Of a stretch of DNA of 64,000 bases, positions 18,097 to 25,414 are shown piece by piece. The stretch is from Lachnospiraceae bacterium (GTDB lineage Bacteria > Bacillota > Clostridia > Lachnospirales > Lachnospiraceae), in NCBI GenBank assembly GCA_016291655.1, contig JAEEYF010000018.1:1-64000 (forward strand). The letters run 5' to 3'. How positions within the stretch are numbered: the stretch's first letter is position 1; each line of letters starts with the position of its first letter. Both the position numbers and the translations under genes were made by a program. The notes below the pieces were generated by a model. That model did no database searches. It had not been told where the DNA came from and worked only from the letters and a program-made list of their open reading frames with translations.

Positions 18097-18465
18097 TCAA
18101 TCGATTGCTCTCACGCCTTCTACCAAAACGTTAATTTTCTCAACCTTAAGGCCGGAAAATTCTTCGACTTTGTACTTCACATTGCTGATAAGATTGCTTG
18201 CAACGGAAGAAATGTTCACCCCATATGACACGATGATGTGAAGATCAATAATGATCTTATTGTCGGCCGTAACCGTAACGCCTACACCGTGCTTTAAATT
18301 TTCTCTTTTAAGAAGTTTTGCAATGCCGTCTTTAACGCTGATACTTGCCATTCCGACAATACCAAAGCATTCAACCGCGGAAGAGCCCGCATATTTTGCG
18401 ATAACATCATTGTCAACCGCAACATTACCGAGATTGGTATTCATTGTCCCCGTATTCGAACTCAT
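18097..18465 (-). CDS. Asp23/Gls24 family protein (YloU-like)
   Basis: A 122-residue Asp23/Gls24 family protein, normally linked to envelope stress and encoded before fakA. The sequence GNVAVDNDVIAKYAGSSAVECFGIVGMA and the C-terminal VEKINVLVEGVR match the family. The start at 18465 is set by a perfect AGGAGGT 7 bases upstream; an upstream in-frame ATG would add 20 residues without support. The leader carries a TATACT -10 candidate about 100 bases upstream with a poor -35 box. The exact role is unknown. Confidence 0.92.
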   Translation of the reverse strand: MSSNTGTMNTNLGNVAVDNDVIAKYAGSSAVECFGIVGMASISVKDGIAKLLKRENLKHGVGVTVTADNKIIIDLHIIVSYGVNISSVASNLISNVKYKVEEFSGLKVEKINVLVEGVRAID

Positions 18466-18683
18466 AAACTTTACCTCCTGATCAATAATAAACAGACCTT
18501 TCCGGTCTTTTTTCACTTTAATCATTTCCTACAAAAATTAAGCTTTCAGCGTTGAAAGTATACCTTAAAACACTCAAAAAATAAACCCTTTTGAGCAAAC
18601 TTGATTATTATTTAATGTTTCGGGCGTCGAGTTAACAATTTTGTAACCGACTTGTATTTTGAGTATTGAGCTTACTTTTATCA

Positions 18684-18720
18684 AAAAGAAAAAGACGTGT
18701 CTACACTCAAGACACGTCTT
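18684..18720 (-). terminator. Rho-independent terminator after rpmB
   Basis: AAGACGTGTC and GACACGTCTT form a 10-bp stem (18692-18720). On the minus strand it is followed by TTTTCTTTTTG. It ends the rpsO-rpmB unit. Confidence 0.85.
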
Positions 18721-18737
18721 AAAAACTCTTAATTTAA

Positions 18738-18935
18738 TTAAGCGCGCTCCACTTTGCCGGATCTGAGGCAAGAAGTGCAAACATACATCTTCTTGTTTCC
18801 CTGGGGAGTCTTTACACGAACTGACTTAACGTTGGACTTCCACATCTTGTTCTCTCTTGCGGACACGTGGCTTCTGGAGAAGCTGAGCTGCTTTCCGAAA
18901 AGGCCGCCCTTATTGCAAATTGCACATTTAGCCAT
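18738..18935 (-). CDS. rpmB: 50S ribosomal protein L28
   Basis: A 65-residue L28 starting MAKCAICNKGGLFGKQLSFSRSH. It has two zinc-type cysteine pairs (CAIC and CTSC). A perfect AGGAGGT precedes the ATG. It lies 34 bases downstream of rpsO in the same direction, and a terminator follows at 18684-18720. Its proximity to asp23-fakA is common in Firmicutes. Confidence 0.97.
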   Translation of the reverse strand: MAKCAICNKGGLFGKQLSFSRSHVSARENKMWKSNVKSVRVKTPQGNKKMYVCTSCLRSGKVERA

Positions 18936-18969
18936 TGAATTATACCTCCTATGGTCACATTTCTTTTAA

Positions 18970-19236
18970 TTATTTTCTTAAACCAAGCTTCTCGATCAAA
19001 ACACGATAGCCGTCAAGGTCTGTCTTCTTGAGATACTCAAGCATACCGCGTCTCTGACCTACCATCTTAAGAAGACCTCTACTTGAATGATGATCCTTGT
19101 CATTGTTCTCAAGATGAGCGGTGAGCTCGTTGATCCTCTCGGTAAGAAGAGCGATCTGAACCTCGGGTGAACCTGTGTCATTGGGGGTTCTGCCGTAAGC
19201 AGCGATGATTTCTGCTTTCTTTTCCTTTGTAATCAT
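18970..19236 (-). CDS. rpsO: 30S ribosomal protein S15
   Basis: An 88-residue S15 with the family blocks [44 protein letters not shown] and the C-terminal [13 protein letters not shown] strong AGGAGG lies upstream. The 75-base region in front can fold and may be an autoregulatory S15 leader (see 19262-19313). The only good promoter seen is at 19349-19377. Confidence 0.98.
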   Translation of the reverse strand: MITKEKKAEIIAAYGRTPNDTGSPEVQIALLTERINELTAHLENNDKDHHSSRGLLKMVGQRRGMLEYLKKTDLDGYRVLIEKLGLRK

Positions 19237-19261
19237 GAGATTATCCTCCTAATTCTTAAAT

Positions 19262-19313
19262 ATCGCCATAAGCTAAGAAGCGGTTGGAGTGTGTTGCCAT
19301 CCTCCGAGCTTAG
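19262..19313 (-). promoter_or_regulatory. Candidate S15 autoregulatory mRNA leader
   Basis: Upstream of rpsO the minus strand can pair TAAGCT (near 19312) with AGCTTA (near 19269), and CGGAG with CTCC inside. The rpsO ribosome binding site lies about 20 bases further on. S15 is known to repress its own mRNA through structured leaders in several bacterial groups. The structure here is read by eye and its assignment is inference. Confidence 0.35.
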
Positions 19314-19344
19314 GTTAAAAATGGGCTTGTTTTTTCACAAGCCC
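19314..19344 (-). terminator. Terminator after the DUF1015 gene
   Basis: GGGCTTGT and ACAAGCCC form an 8-bp stem (19323-19344) with a six-base loop, followed on the minus strand by ATTTTTAA. It lies 43 bases past the DUF1015 stop and overlaps the expected start site of the rpsO promoter. Confidence 0.7.
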
Positions 19345-19348
19345 AAAC

Positions 19349-19377
19349 AATATATCACAATAATTATTTTTTGTAAA
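19349..19377 (-). promoter_or_regulatory. Probable sigma-A promoter of rpsO-rpmB
   Basis: On the minus strand, TTTACA (19377-19372) and TATATT (19354-19349) are separated by 17 bases. The predicted start near 19342 falls inside the hairpin at 19323-19344. Confidence 0.65.
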
Positions 19378-19386
19378 CCGATTTTT

Positions 19387-20637
19387 CTAAAATCTGTGAA
19401 TAAACAGTCCCGAACGAAGCTTAGGCTCGAACCATGTGGATTTGGGAGGCATGAGTAAGCCTGCATCCGCCACGTCAAAAAGCTCCGTTATGGATGTGGG
19501 GTACATGGAGAAGGCCACCATCATATCGTTCTCGCATCTTCTTTCGAGTTCCGCAAGACCTCTGATCCCGCCCACAAAATCTATGCGCTTGTCGGTCTTG
19601 GGATCGAGAATACCAAGCACGGGTGCCAGGAGATTGTCCTGCAAAACGGAAACATCGAGTCCCTTAACCGGATCCTTGGCATCGAAGCTGCCCTCTTTTG
19701 CGGTGAGCTTGTACCATTCCCTATCAAGATACATTCCGATCTCAAGCTTTTTGTCGGGCTGAAAAGCAGTCTCGCCAACCTTTTCCACATTGAACTTTTC
19801 GGAGATCGTCTTTAAGAATTCAGCATTCGTCAAACCGTTCAGATCCTTGACCACGCGGTTATAAGGCATGATCATCAATTCATTTTCCGGGAAAAGGACA
19901 GACAGGAAGAAATTGTACTCCGCATTCCTGTCGAAATCGCCCTTGGCCGATCTTTCGGCTTCTCTTCTCATAAGACCGACCTTAACGGCAGATGCCGCTC
20001 TGTGATGACCGTCTGCGATGTATATCCTGTCAATGTTCTCAAATCTCTCGCGTATTACCTCAATATCCCTGTCATTATCGATGACCCATACTCTGTGGGT
20101 GATACCGTCCTCCGAAGTGAAATCCGCCTCGGGAGCGTTGTTTTTCGTCTTTTTTACAACCTCCTCAATGGCAGTATCGCGTCTGTATGCCAGAAATATG
20201 GGACCCGTCTGTGCGGAGCAGGTGTCAACGTGCCTGATCCTGTCAAGTTCCTTATCGGCTCTGGTGTTTTCATGTTTTTTAATAACACCGTTCACATAAT
20301 CGTCTATGGACGCACAGGCTACGATACCTGTTTGTGATCTTTTGTTCATAGTAAGTTCATAAAGATAGTAACAAGCTTTACCGTCACTTACAAAGGTTCC
20401 GTCAGCGATCTCTGCATCCAGCATTTCCTTAGCCTTTGCATAAACTCGAGGAGCATACATATCACAGTCTTCCGGGAATTGTGTCTCCGGTCTGTCTATG
20501 TTCAGAAAAGAAAGTCTGTCTTTAAGGGCTGCAATCCTTGCTTCTTCTCTGTTGTAAACATCGTAAGGAAGCGCCGCCACCCTGTCCGCTACAGTTTTAC
20601 CGGGTCTCAAAGCTTTGAATGTTTTGATCGTTGCCAT
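19387..20637 (-). CDS. DUF1015 family protein
   Basis: A 416-residue, full-length member of DUF1015, a conserved family of unproven activity often found near serine biosynthesis genes. Recognisable blocks are FKALRPGKTVADRVAALPYDV at the N-terminus, LNIDRPET, KKHENTR, ADGHHRAASAVKVG and the C-terminal FSMYPTSITELFDVADAGLLMPPKSTWFEPK (two segments of the family's best conserved end). There is no signal peptide. The ribosome binding site is GAGAGGT. No serine gene is next to it here; the neighbours are folT and rpsO. A long, hairpin-rich leader separates it from folT. Confidence 0.9.
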   Translation of the reverse strand: MATIKTFKALRPGKTVADRVAALPYDVYNREEARIAALKDRLSFLNIDRPETQFPEDCDMYAPRVYAKAKEMLDAEIADGTFVSDGKACYYLYELTMNKRSQTGIVACASIDDYVNGVIKKHENTRADKELDRIRHVDTCSAQTGPIFLAYRRDTAIEEVVKKTKNNAPEADFTSEDGITHRVWVIDNDRDIEVIRERFENIDRIYIADGHHRAASAVKVGLMRREAERSAKGDFDRNAEYNFFLSVLFPENELMIMPYNRVVKDLNGLTNAEFLKTISEKFNVEKVGETAFQPDKKLEIGMYLDREWYKLTAKEGSFDAKDPVKGLDVSVLQDNLLAPVLGILDPKTDKRIDFVGGIRGLAELERRCENDMMVAFSMYPTSITELFDVADAGLLMPPKSTWFEPKLRSGLFIHRF

Positions 20638-20893
20638 TGATTATTACCTCTCAAAAAAATATTTATTTTTTGTTCACTTCATGAACACAAAGAAAACACA
20701 TTTTAGGTTTATTATTTAATAGTACCGAGCGGGAAGTACGTTCGGTATGGAAAATACCTTTTTAGGTTATTTTTCTCTCCCCTACTTATTTACTTTTTAT
20801 AAATTTTTTCATAACTCCCCCTCGAACAGCAGCCTGAAGGCTGCTGTTCACATTTTGGGAAAAGTACAAAAATGTGAACGCAAACTACAGATT
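20638..20893 (-). other. Hairpin-rich folT-DUF1015 intergenic region
   Basis: On the minus strand an 11-bp stem (20869-20879 with 20846-20856) is followed by a 10-bp stem AACAGCAGCC/GGCTGCTGTT (20825-20848). They share three bases, so they cannot both form completely. Neither is followed by a T-run. Next comes GGGGGAG and an eight-codon frame MKKFIKSK (20812-20786). Weaker small hairpins lie near 20720-20750 and 20675-20690. No family of riboswitch is recognised. Confidence 0.55.
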
Positions 20894-21481
20894 TTATATC
20901 CTGTCCTCTCTGTTTTGAACAGAGAGATATTTTTTTATCTGCGCAAAAAGATTCTTACGGGTAAGTAAGAGGAAAACAACTTCAACAACAAATATCAACG
21001 AGCATTGGATCAATCTCACGCTGAAGGTAGCCCATGTGATCGGAATGCCTCCGAACCAGAACAGGGAAAGAGTTGTGATCACCAGTCCCGCAATGAACTG
21101 ATCGCCGAAAGCGGCAGCTACCATTCTGACAACACTCTGCTTTCTGAAAAGAAAGATCCCGAAGACAACTCCTCTGAATGTCGCAGCAAATGTAATGCCC
21201 GGATTGAATGCAAAGGTCTGCTTCATAAACCAGCCCAATACATCGGCGGACAAGCCCACCAAGGCCCCGTAGAAGGGTCCGAGTACGGCTCCGCAGACCG
21301 CTCTTCCGATAAAGGTGAAGCTCAGTCTGGATATGCCCGTATCAATAACAGGCAGAAAACGTTCCAGAACGATCTGGATCGCAACCATTAAACCCATCAA
21401 AACCAGTATTGTCGTATTTATACGGGGAACATAATTCTTCACCGTTTTTTTAATTGATGCTTTTTCTTCGATCTCGCTCAT
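20894..21481 (-). CDS. folT: ECF transporter S-component, folate type
   Basis: A 195-residue membrane protein with six hydrophobic segments, fitting the substrate-binding subunit of an energy-coupling-factor transporter. RLSFTFIGRAVCGAVLGPFYG and ALVGLSADVLGWFM resemble the FolT family, which binds folate. The ATPase and EcfT subunits are not in the window and would be shared from elsewhere. It follows lepB by 36 bases with its own GGAG ribosome binding site, so the two are probably cotranscribed. No tetrahydrofolate riboswitch was seen upstream. Specificity is inferred from motif similarity only. Confidence 0.75.
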   Translation of the reverse strand: MSEIEEKASIKKTVKNYVPRINTTILVLMGLMVAIQIVLERFLPVIDTGISRLSFTFIGRAVCGAVLGPFYGALVGLSADVLGWFMKQTFAFNPGITFAATFRGVVFGIFLFRKQSVVRMVAAAFGDQFIAGLVITTLSLFWFGGIPITWATFSVRLIQCSLIFVVEVVFLLLTRKNLFAQIKKYLSVQNREDRI

Positions 21482-21517
21482 GTTTGACTCCGTTAAAACT
21501 CCAGTATTTCAAAATTC

Positions 21518-22186
21518 CTAATAGACCGGATCCTTAAAGAATTCAAATTCCGGGTAGTACTTAAAGATGACTTTTGCTTTAATGTCCTTCTTTTTGACGA
21601 ACTTATTCAAGGTCCAAACACGTGCGTCCTTGGAAATGTTTCTGTTGTCTCCCAGAAGGAAATAGCAATCCTCCGGAACATAATACGGTCCAAGATCCTC
21701 CTTGCGCATTTCCTCAGGCAGATAGTCCTCTTTAATTTCCACATCATTGACAAAAACAGCTCCGCCCCTGATCTCTACAACATCTCCCGGAAGCCCTATC
21801 ACTCTCTTAACATAGAGAACATCCTCTCCGTCCCCGACATACTCAAGTGCCGGGAAGATCACGATATCCCCTCTTTCGATCTTGGGGATTATCCTCAGAC
21901 CGATGACCTGATCGTTCTCGTTTATGGTGTTCTTCATAGAAGAAGTGGGCACCTCGGCTTTTAAAATGACAAACCTCGAAAGCAGGTAGGTGAAAACGAT
22001 CACGATAACCAGCGTCAGGAGCCAGCTAAGCGCTTCTTTGAGATTCGCCCTGGCCTTCTCAAGAGAGGTCATCGGCTTCTCTTCTTTTTTCTCCTCCCCG
22101 TCATCTTCCGAAGATTCATCTTCCTCTAATTCTTCTTCCCGTAATTCTTCTTTCATGTCTTCATCAAAATCAAACTTGTCTTCCAT
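21518..22186 (-). CDS. lepB: Signal peptidase I
   Basis: A 222-residue membrane serine protease that cleaves Sec/Tat signal peptides. Residues 1-45 form an unusually acidic cytosolic tail, and one membrane helix lies at about 52-72. The catalytic Ser is in PTSSM and the catalytic Lys in YVKRVIGLPGD. The family box near the end reads GDNRNISKDAR, with Ala in place of the usual Ser. The ribosome binding site is GAGGT. A possible promoter (TTTGCA with TATACA) lies near 22240-22270. It probably forms an operon with folT. Confidence 0.94.
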   Translation of the reverse strand: MEDKFDFDEDMKEELREEELEEDESSEDDGEEKKEEKPMTSLEKARANLKEALSWLLTLVIVIVFTYLLSRFVILKAEVPTSSMKNTINENDQVIGLRIIPKIERGDIVIFPALEYVGDGEDVLYVKRVIGLPGDVVEIRGGAVFVNDVEIKEDYLPEEMRKEDLGPYYVPEDCYFLLGDNRNISKDARVWTLNKFVKKKDIKAKVIFKYYPEFEFFKDPVY

Positions 22187-22303
22187 CCGTTACCTCATTT
22201 CCGTTTACGCTTTTACCTTTAACAACGTAAAATACCAGCATTAGTGTATACGTTTAGGCTGTGATTTGCAAGTGAAAAATGTGTATCTGTGCGTTTTTCG
22301 GGC

Positions 22304-22334
22304 ACAAAAACAGCGCAGTCGCAAAAGGCTGCGC
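22304..22334 (-). terminator. Terminator after galT
   Basis: GCGCAG (22313-22318) and CTGCGC (22329-22334) form a stem with a ten-base loop, followed on the minus strand by TGTTTTTG. It lies 14 bases past the galT stop. Confidence 0.65.
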
Positions 22335-22347
22335 ATATTTTTAATTA

Positions 22348-23853
22348 TTATTCATTAATGCTATCAATAAATCTTAAGAACGATGTTCTTCCCGCCTCAT
22401 TGCACTTGTAAACGCCCGCGTCCTCAAGTACCTTTACGAACACTTTTCCAACCTCGTCACGTATGATACCGTCGACGTTTTCTTCGGTAAAGCAGGCATA
22501 TGTCTTGCGAAGCTCTTCCACCCAAGGAGCATGCTGCGAAAGCACGGGATCGCCGGAAATGTCCTTTCCTTCGATGAGCGCTGTCCTGATCCCCGCGAGC
22601 TCATCCTTAAGTCTTGCGGGAAGGATCGCACAACCCATTACTTCAATGAGTCCGATGTTTTCCTTCTTGATATGATGAAGCTCGGCATGAGGATGATAAA
22701 CTCCGAGGGGATGCTCTTCTGTGGTTATATTGTTTCTCAAGACCAGATCCAGTTGGAACTTTTCATCACAGATCCTTGCAATGGGAGTGATCGTGTTGTG
22801 CTTTTCACCATCGGTCTCCGCAAAGATGAAGGCTTCTTCATCGGTGTATCCGCGCCAGCCTTTAAGGATCTTGTCCGCAAGTTCTATGACTTTGCGTTTG
22901 GAATCTCCCGTAAGACGGATGACAGACATGGGCCATTTTACTATTCCCGCATCTATCTCCTCAAAGCCCTTGAAAACGATCTTTTTCTCGATCTTTGCTC
23001 TTGCCATGGCAAATTCGTAATTACCGCCCTGGAAGTGATCGTGTGTAAGGATCGAGCCTCCTACGATCGGCAGATCCGCATTGGAGCCCAGGATGTAATG
23101 AGGAAACTGCTCCACAAAATCAAGCAGTTTTACAAAGGTGGCTCTGTCTATCTTCATGGGAACATGCTTACGGTTCAGTATGATGCAATGCTCATTGTAA
23201 TAAACATAGGGGGAATACTGGAACCCCCATTCTTCATTGTTCATGATAATGGGAACGATCCTCAGGTTCTGCCTTGCGGGATGATCTGCTCTTCCCGCAT
23301 AGCCCTCGTTCTCAACGCAAAGCTGGCAGGCGGGATAACCGGACTGTTTCATAAGCTTTGCCGCAGCAATTGCTCTGGGATCCTTCTCAGGCTTTGAAAG
23401 ATTGATGGTAATGTCAATATCCCCGTAAACGGACGAAGTCTTCCACTTAATGTCCTTCTTTACTCTGTTGGTCCTTATGTAATTACAATCTCCCGACAGT
23501 TTGTAGAAATAATCCGTGGCAGCCTTGGTATCCTTGATCTTCAGTTCATTGAACTTTGCGATGACCTTGCTCGGAAGAGGTGTAAGCAGGCCCATGATCT
23601 TGGTATCGAAAAGGTCCCGTGAGTTGATCCCTTCCTCTATGATACCTTTCTCCACCGCATAGTCCAAAACCTCTTTAAGAACATCATCAAGCTTTTCACG
23701 CACGACGGGAACATTGCTCCTTACAGTTTCTGTTTCATTAAGCTCGAGAGCTTCAAGCAATCTGTTTGCAGTGTAAATCCTGTCTTCTTCCTCGACAAGC
23801 CCCGTCTTTATCCCGTATTCAACCAGCCAATCTATGCACTCTGATATACTCAT
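22348..23853 (-). CDS. galT: UDP-glucose--hexose-1-phosphate uridylyltransferase, class II
   Basis: A 501-residue GalT of the longer Firmicute class II type, exchanging UMP between UDP-glucose and galactose 1-phosphate in the Leloir pathway. CQLCVENEGYAGR and GGSILTHDHFQGG are family blocks, and the active-site region is HPHAELHHIKKENIGLIEVMG. The start at 23853 is preferred because AGGAG lies 7 bases upstream and the protein then begins MSISECIDWLVEYG like its relatives. A longer frame overlaps the galK stop. It is directly downstream of galK and ends at a hairpin terminator. Confidence 0.95.
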   Translation of the reverse strand: MSISECIDWLVEYGIKTGLVEEEDRIYTANRLLEALELNETETVRSNVPVVREKLDDVLKEVLDYAVEKGIIEEGINSRDLFDTKIMGLLTPLPSKVIAKFNELKIKDTKAATDYFYKLSGDCNYIRTNRVKKDIKWKTSSVYGDIDITINLSKPEKDPRAIAAAKLMKQSGYPACQLCVENEGYAGRADHPARQNLRIVPIIMNNEEWGFQYSPYVYYNEHCIILNRKHVPMKIDRATFVKLLDFVEQFPHYILGSNADLPIVGGSILTHDHFQGGNYEFAMARAKIEKKIVFKGFEEIDAGIVKWPMSVIRLTGDSKRKVIELADKILKGWRGYTDEEAFIFAETDGEKHNTITPIARICDEKFQLDLVLRNNITTEEHPLGVYHPHAELHHIKKENIGLIEVMGCAILPARLKDELAGIRTALIEGKDISGDPVLSQHAPWVEELRKTYACFTEENVDGIIRDEVGKVFVKVLEDAGVYKCNEAGRTSFLRFIDSINE

Positions 23854-23900
23854 TTTCAACTCCTGTGATCTGCTTTCATCCTTATCCCGACAACTGCCGA

Positions 23901-25067
23901 TCATAATTCCTTCGGTCCGTCACCGATCTCCACGGTATAAAAATCCGCAGCATATCCGATCCTTCCGAGATAAGTTTCTCCGACCGTCTTTATATAATCT
24001 TCAACGTTTTCGTTCTTAACGATCGCTACCGTGCAACCGCCGAATCCCGCTCCTGTCATTCTTGCTCCGATAACTCCCGGAACCTTCCAAGAAGCTTCCA
24101 CGATCGTATCGAGTTCTATTCCCGTAACTTCATAATCCTTCTGTAAAGAAAGATGGGACTCATTCATGAGTTCACCGAAGGTTTTGATGTCTCCGTTTTT
24201 AAGTGCTTCAACCGCTCTGACGGTTCTCATGTTCTCATAAACCGCATGCTTCGCTCTCCTGATCCGGGTCTCATCTCCTATGACCGATCTTACCTCTTCA
24301 AATTCCTCTTCGTTCAGTTCACCGAGACTCGAAATGTTTTTAACGGTACGGATAGCCTGTAAAGCTTCCTCGCACTCGCTTCTTCTCTCATTGTACTTTG
24401 AATCTCCGAGACCGCGTTTCTTGTTTGAACAGGTGATGACGATCTTTGCATCCTTAAGTTCTATGGGTGCATATTCATACTTGAGCGTCGCCGTATCAAG
24501 GAAGATGGCATTGTTCTTCTTTCCCATGGCAATGGCAAACTGATCCATAATACCGCAATTGACTCCGATAAAGCGGTTCTCTGCCTTTTGTGAAAGGAGC
24601 GCAATGTCAACGAGGCTCATCTCAAAGCCGAAAAGCTCCCTGCAGGTAAAAGCGGTAAGCACCTCAAGTGAAGCGGATGAGGACAAGCCCGAGGAATTGG
24701 GGATGTTTCCGTAGATCAAGAGATCTATGCCTTCATCAACTCTGGTTTTATCTTCATTAAGCATTGAAATAACACCTATGGGATAATTTGCCCAATTGTA
24801 AGCTTCTTTGTCATATTCGAGTTCATCAAGATTCACAGCCTTGATACCCTGATTTGAAAAATTCATGGAATAGAACCTGCATGTGTCCATTCCGTTCTTT
24901 CTCGCTACGCCGTAAGTTCCGATTGTAAGTGCGCAGGGAAAAACATGACCACCGTTGTAATCCGTGTGTTCTCCGATCAGATTTACACGACCGGGCGCAA
25001 AAAACACTCTGCAATCTTCTGTTCCGCCAAACACACGTTCAAATTCCTCAAGCAATTTTTCTTTCAT
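23901..25067 (-). CDS. galK: Galactokinase
   Basis: A 388-residue GHMP kinase that phosphorylates galactose at C1. The three signature blocks are present: GRVNLIGEHTDYNGG (near residue 27), PNSSGLSSSASLEV, and GARMTGAGFGGCTVAI. It is the first gene of galK-galT. A sigma-A promoter at 25129-25157 drives it, and short palindromes between promoter and start (25105-25122) could bind a LacI/GalR-type repressor, though no repressor gene is adjacent. Confidence 0.97.
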   Translation of the reverse strand: MKEKLLEEFERVFGGTEDCRVFFAPGRVNLIGEHTDYNGGHVFPCALTIGTYGVARKNGMDTCRFYSMNFSNQGIKAVNLDELEYDKEAYNWANYPIGVISMLNEDKTRVDEGIDLLIYGNIPNSSGLSSSASLEVLTAFTCRELFGFEMSLVDIALLSQKAENRFIGVNCGIMDQFAIAMGKKNNAIFLDTATLKYEYAPIELKDAKIVITCSNKKRGLGDSKYNERRSECEEALQAIRTVKNISSLGELNEEEFEEVRSVIGDETRIRRAKHAVYENMRTVRAVEALKNGDIKTFGELMNESHLSLQKDYEVTGIELDTIVEASWKVPGVIGARMTGAGFGGCTVAIVKNENVEDYIKTVGETYLGRIGYAADFYTVEIGDGPKEL

Positions 25068-25128
25068 ATGGTTTACCTCGTAATGGATTTATTTTAAGAT
25101 TTTTGTTTTAAAACACGTTTTCTGTCAA

Positions 25129-25157
25129 ATTATAACAAAGAATATGTTTTTTGTAAA
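25129..25157 (-). promoter_or_regulatory. Sigma-A promoter of galK-galT
   Basis: On the minus strand, TTTACA (25157-25152) and TATAAT (25134-25129) are separated by exactly 17 bases. Downstream, GTTTTAAAAC (25105-25114) and AAAAC-GT-GTTTT are palindromic and may be operator sequences. Confidence 0.8.
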
Positions 25158-25167
25158 GAGGACAGAC

Positions 25168-25281
25168 TAAAAAGACCCACGGCCAAGGCCGTGGGTAACT
25201 TTTTATACAACCAACAACATATCTATAATTAAAGGACTTGTAATCTTAATAAATTTTGTTTCGGGCGCTTCGTTAGCGTCT
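25168..25281 (-). ncRNA. Candidate orphan small RNA, about 114 nt
   Basis: A near-consensus promoter at 25288-25316 and a strong terminator at 25169-25196 enclose about 114 bases with no meaningful reading frame (the longest ATG frame is five codons). The predicted 5' end can form a small CGCT/AGCG hairpin, then AT-rich sequence runs to the terminator. The unit has its own promoter, and galK downstream has another, so it is not simply the galK leader. I do not recognise a known RNA family. It could also be an attenuated leader that sometimes reads into galK. Confidence 0.5.
25169..25196. terminator. Strong bidirectional terminator upstream of galK
   Basis: A 10-bp stem, ACCCACGGCC/GGCCGTGGGT, with a two-base loop (25175-25196). 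On the minus strand it is followed by CTTTTTAG and on the plus strand by AACTTTTTAT. It ends the candidate small RNA. Confidence 0.85.
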
Positions 25282-25287
25282 GCTAAC

Positions 25288-25316
25288 TTTATACACCAAT
25301 AGTTTCTTTCTGTCAA
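25288..25316 (-). promoter_or_regulatory. Sigma-A promoter of the candidate small RNA
   Basis: On the minus strand, TTGACA (25316-25311, perfect) and TATAAA (25293-25288) are separated by 17 bases. No open reading frame follows before the terminator at 25169-25196. Confidence 0.8.
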
Positions 25317-25351
25317 CAATTTTTAGAATTTTTTATTACTAATTTTTTTAT

Positions 25352-25393
25352 AAGAAAAACGACGTTCACAGCGCTTCCGCGGATGAACGTCGT
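25352..25393 (-). terminator. Terminator of the ABC exporter operon
   Basis: ACGACGTTCA (25359-25368) and TGAACGTCGT (25384-25393) form a perfect 10-bp stem, followed on the minus strand by TTTTCTTATAAAAA. It lies 22 bases past the stop of the second ABC gene. Confidence 0.8.
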
Positions 25394-25414
25394 CAAATGT
25401 GCTCCATTTTGCAT

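Noticed and set aside
18490..18516. Terminator-like hairpin AGACC/GGTCT with T-run on the plus strand
   Set aside because: No plus-strand gene ends there and the stem is only five base pairs. It lies in the asp23 leader on the other strand.
18612..18640. Shared 11-mer CGCCCGAAACA with the candidate small RNA at 25.26 kb
   Set aside because: The same string also occurs by chance inside the HtrA gene near 51.12 kb, so repetition alone is not evidence of a conserved RNA element.
21482..21517. Tetrahydrofolate riboswitch before folT
   Set aside because: Only 36 bases separate lepB and folT, too short for the riboswitch, and no matching sequence lies upstream of lepB.
25105..25128. CcpA cre box downstream of the galK promoter
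   Set aside because: The AAAACGTGTTTT segment matches the cre consensus at too few fixed positions; it is better kept as an unnamed palindrome.
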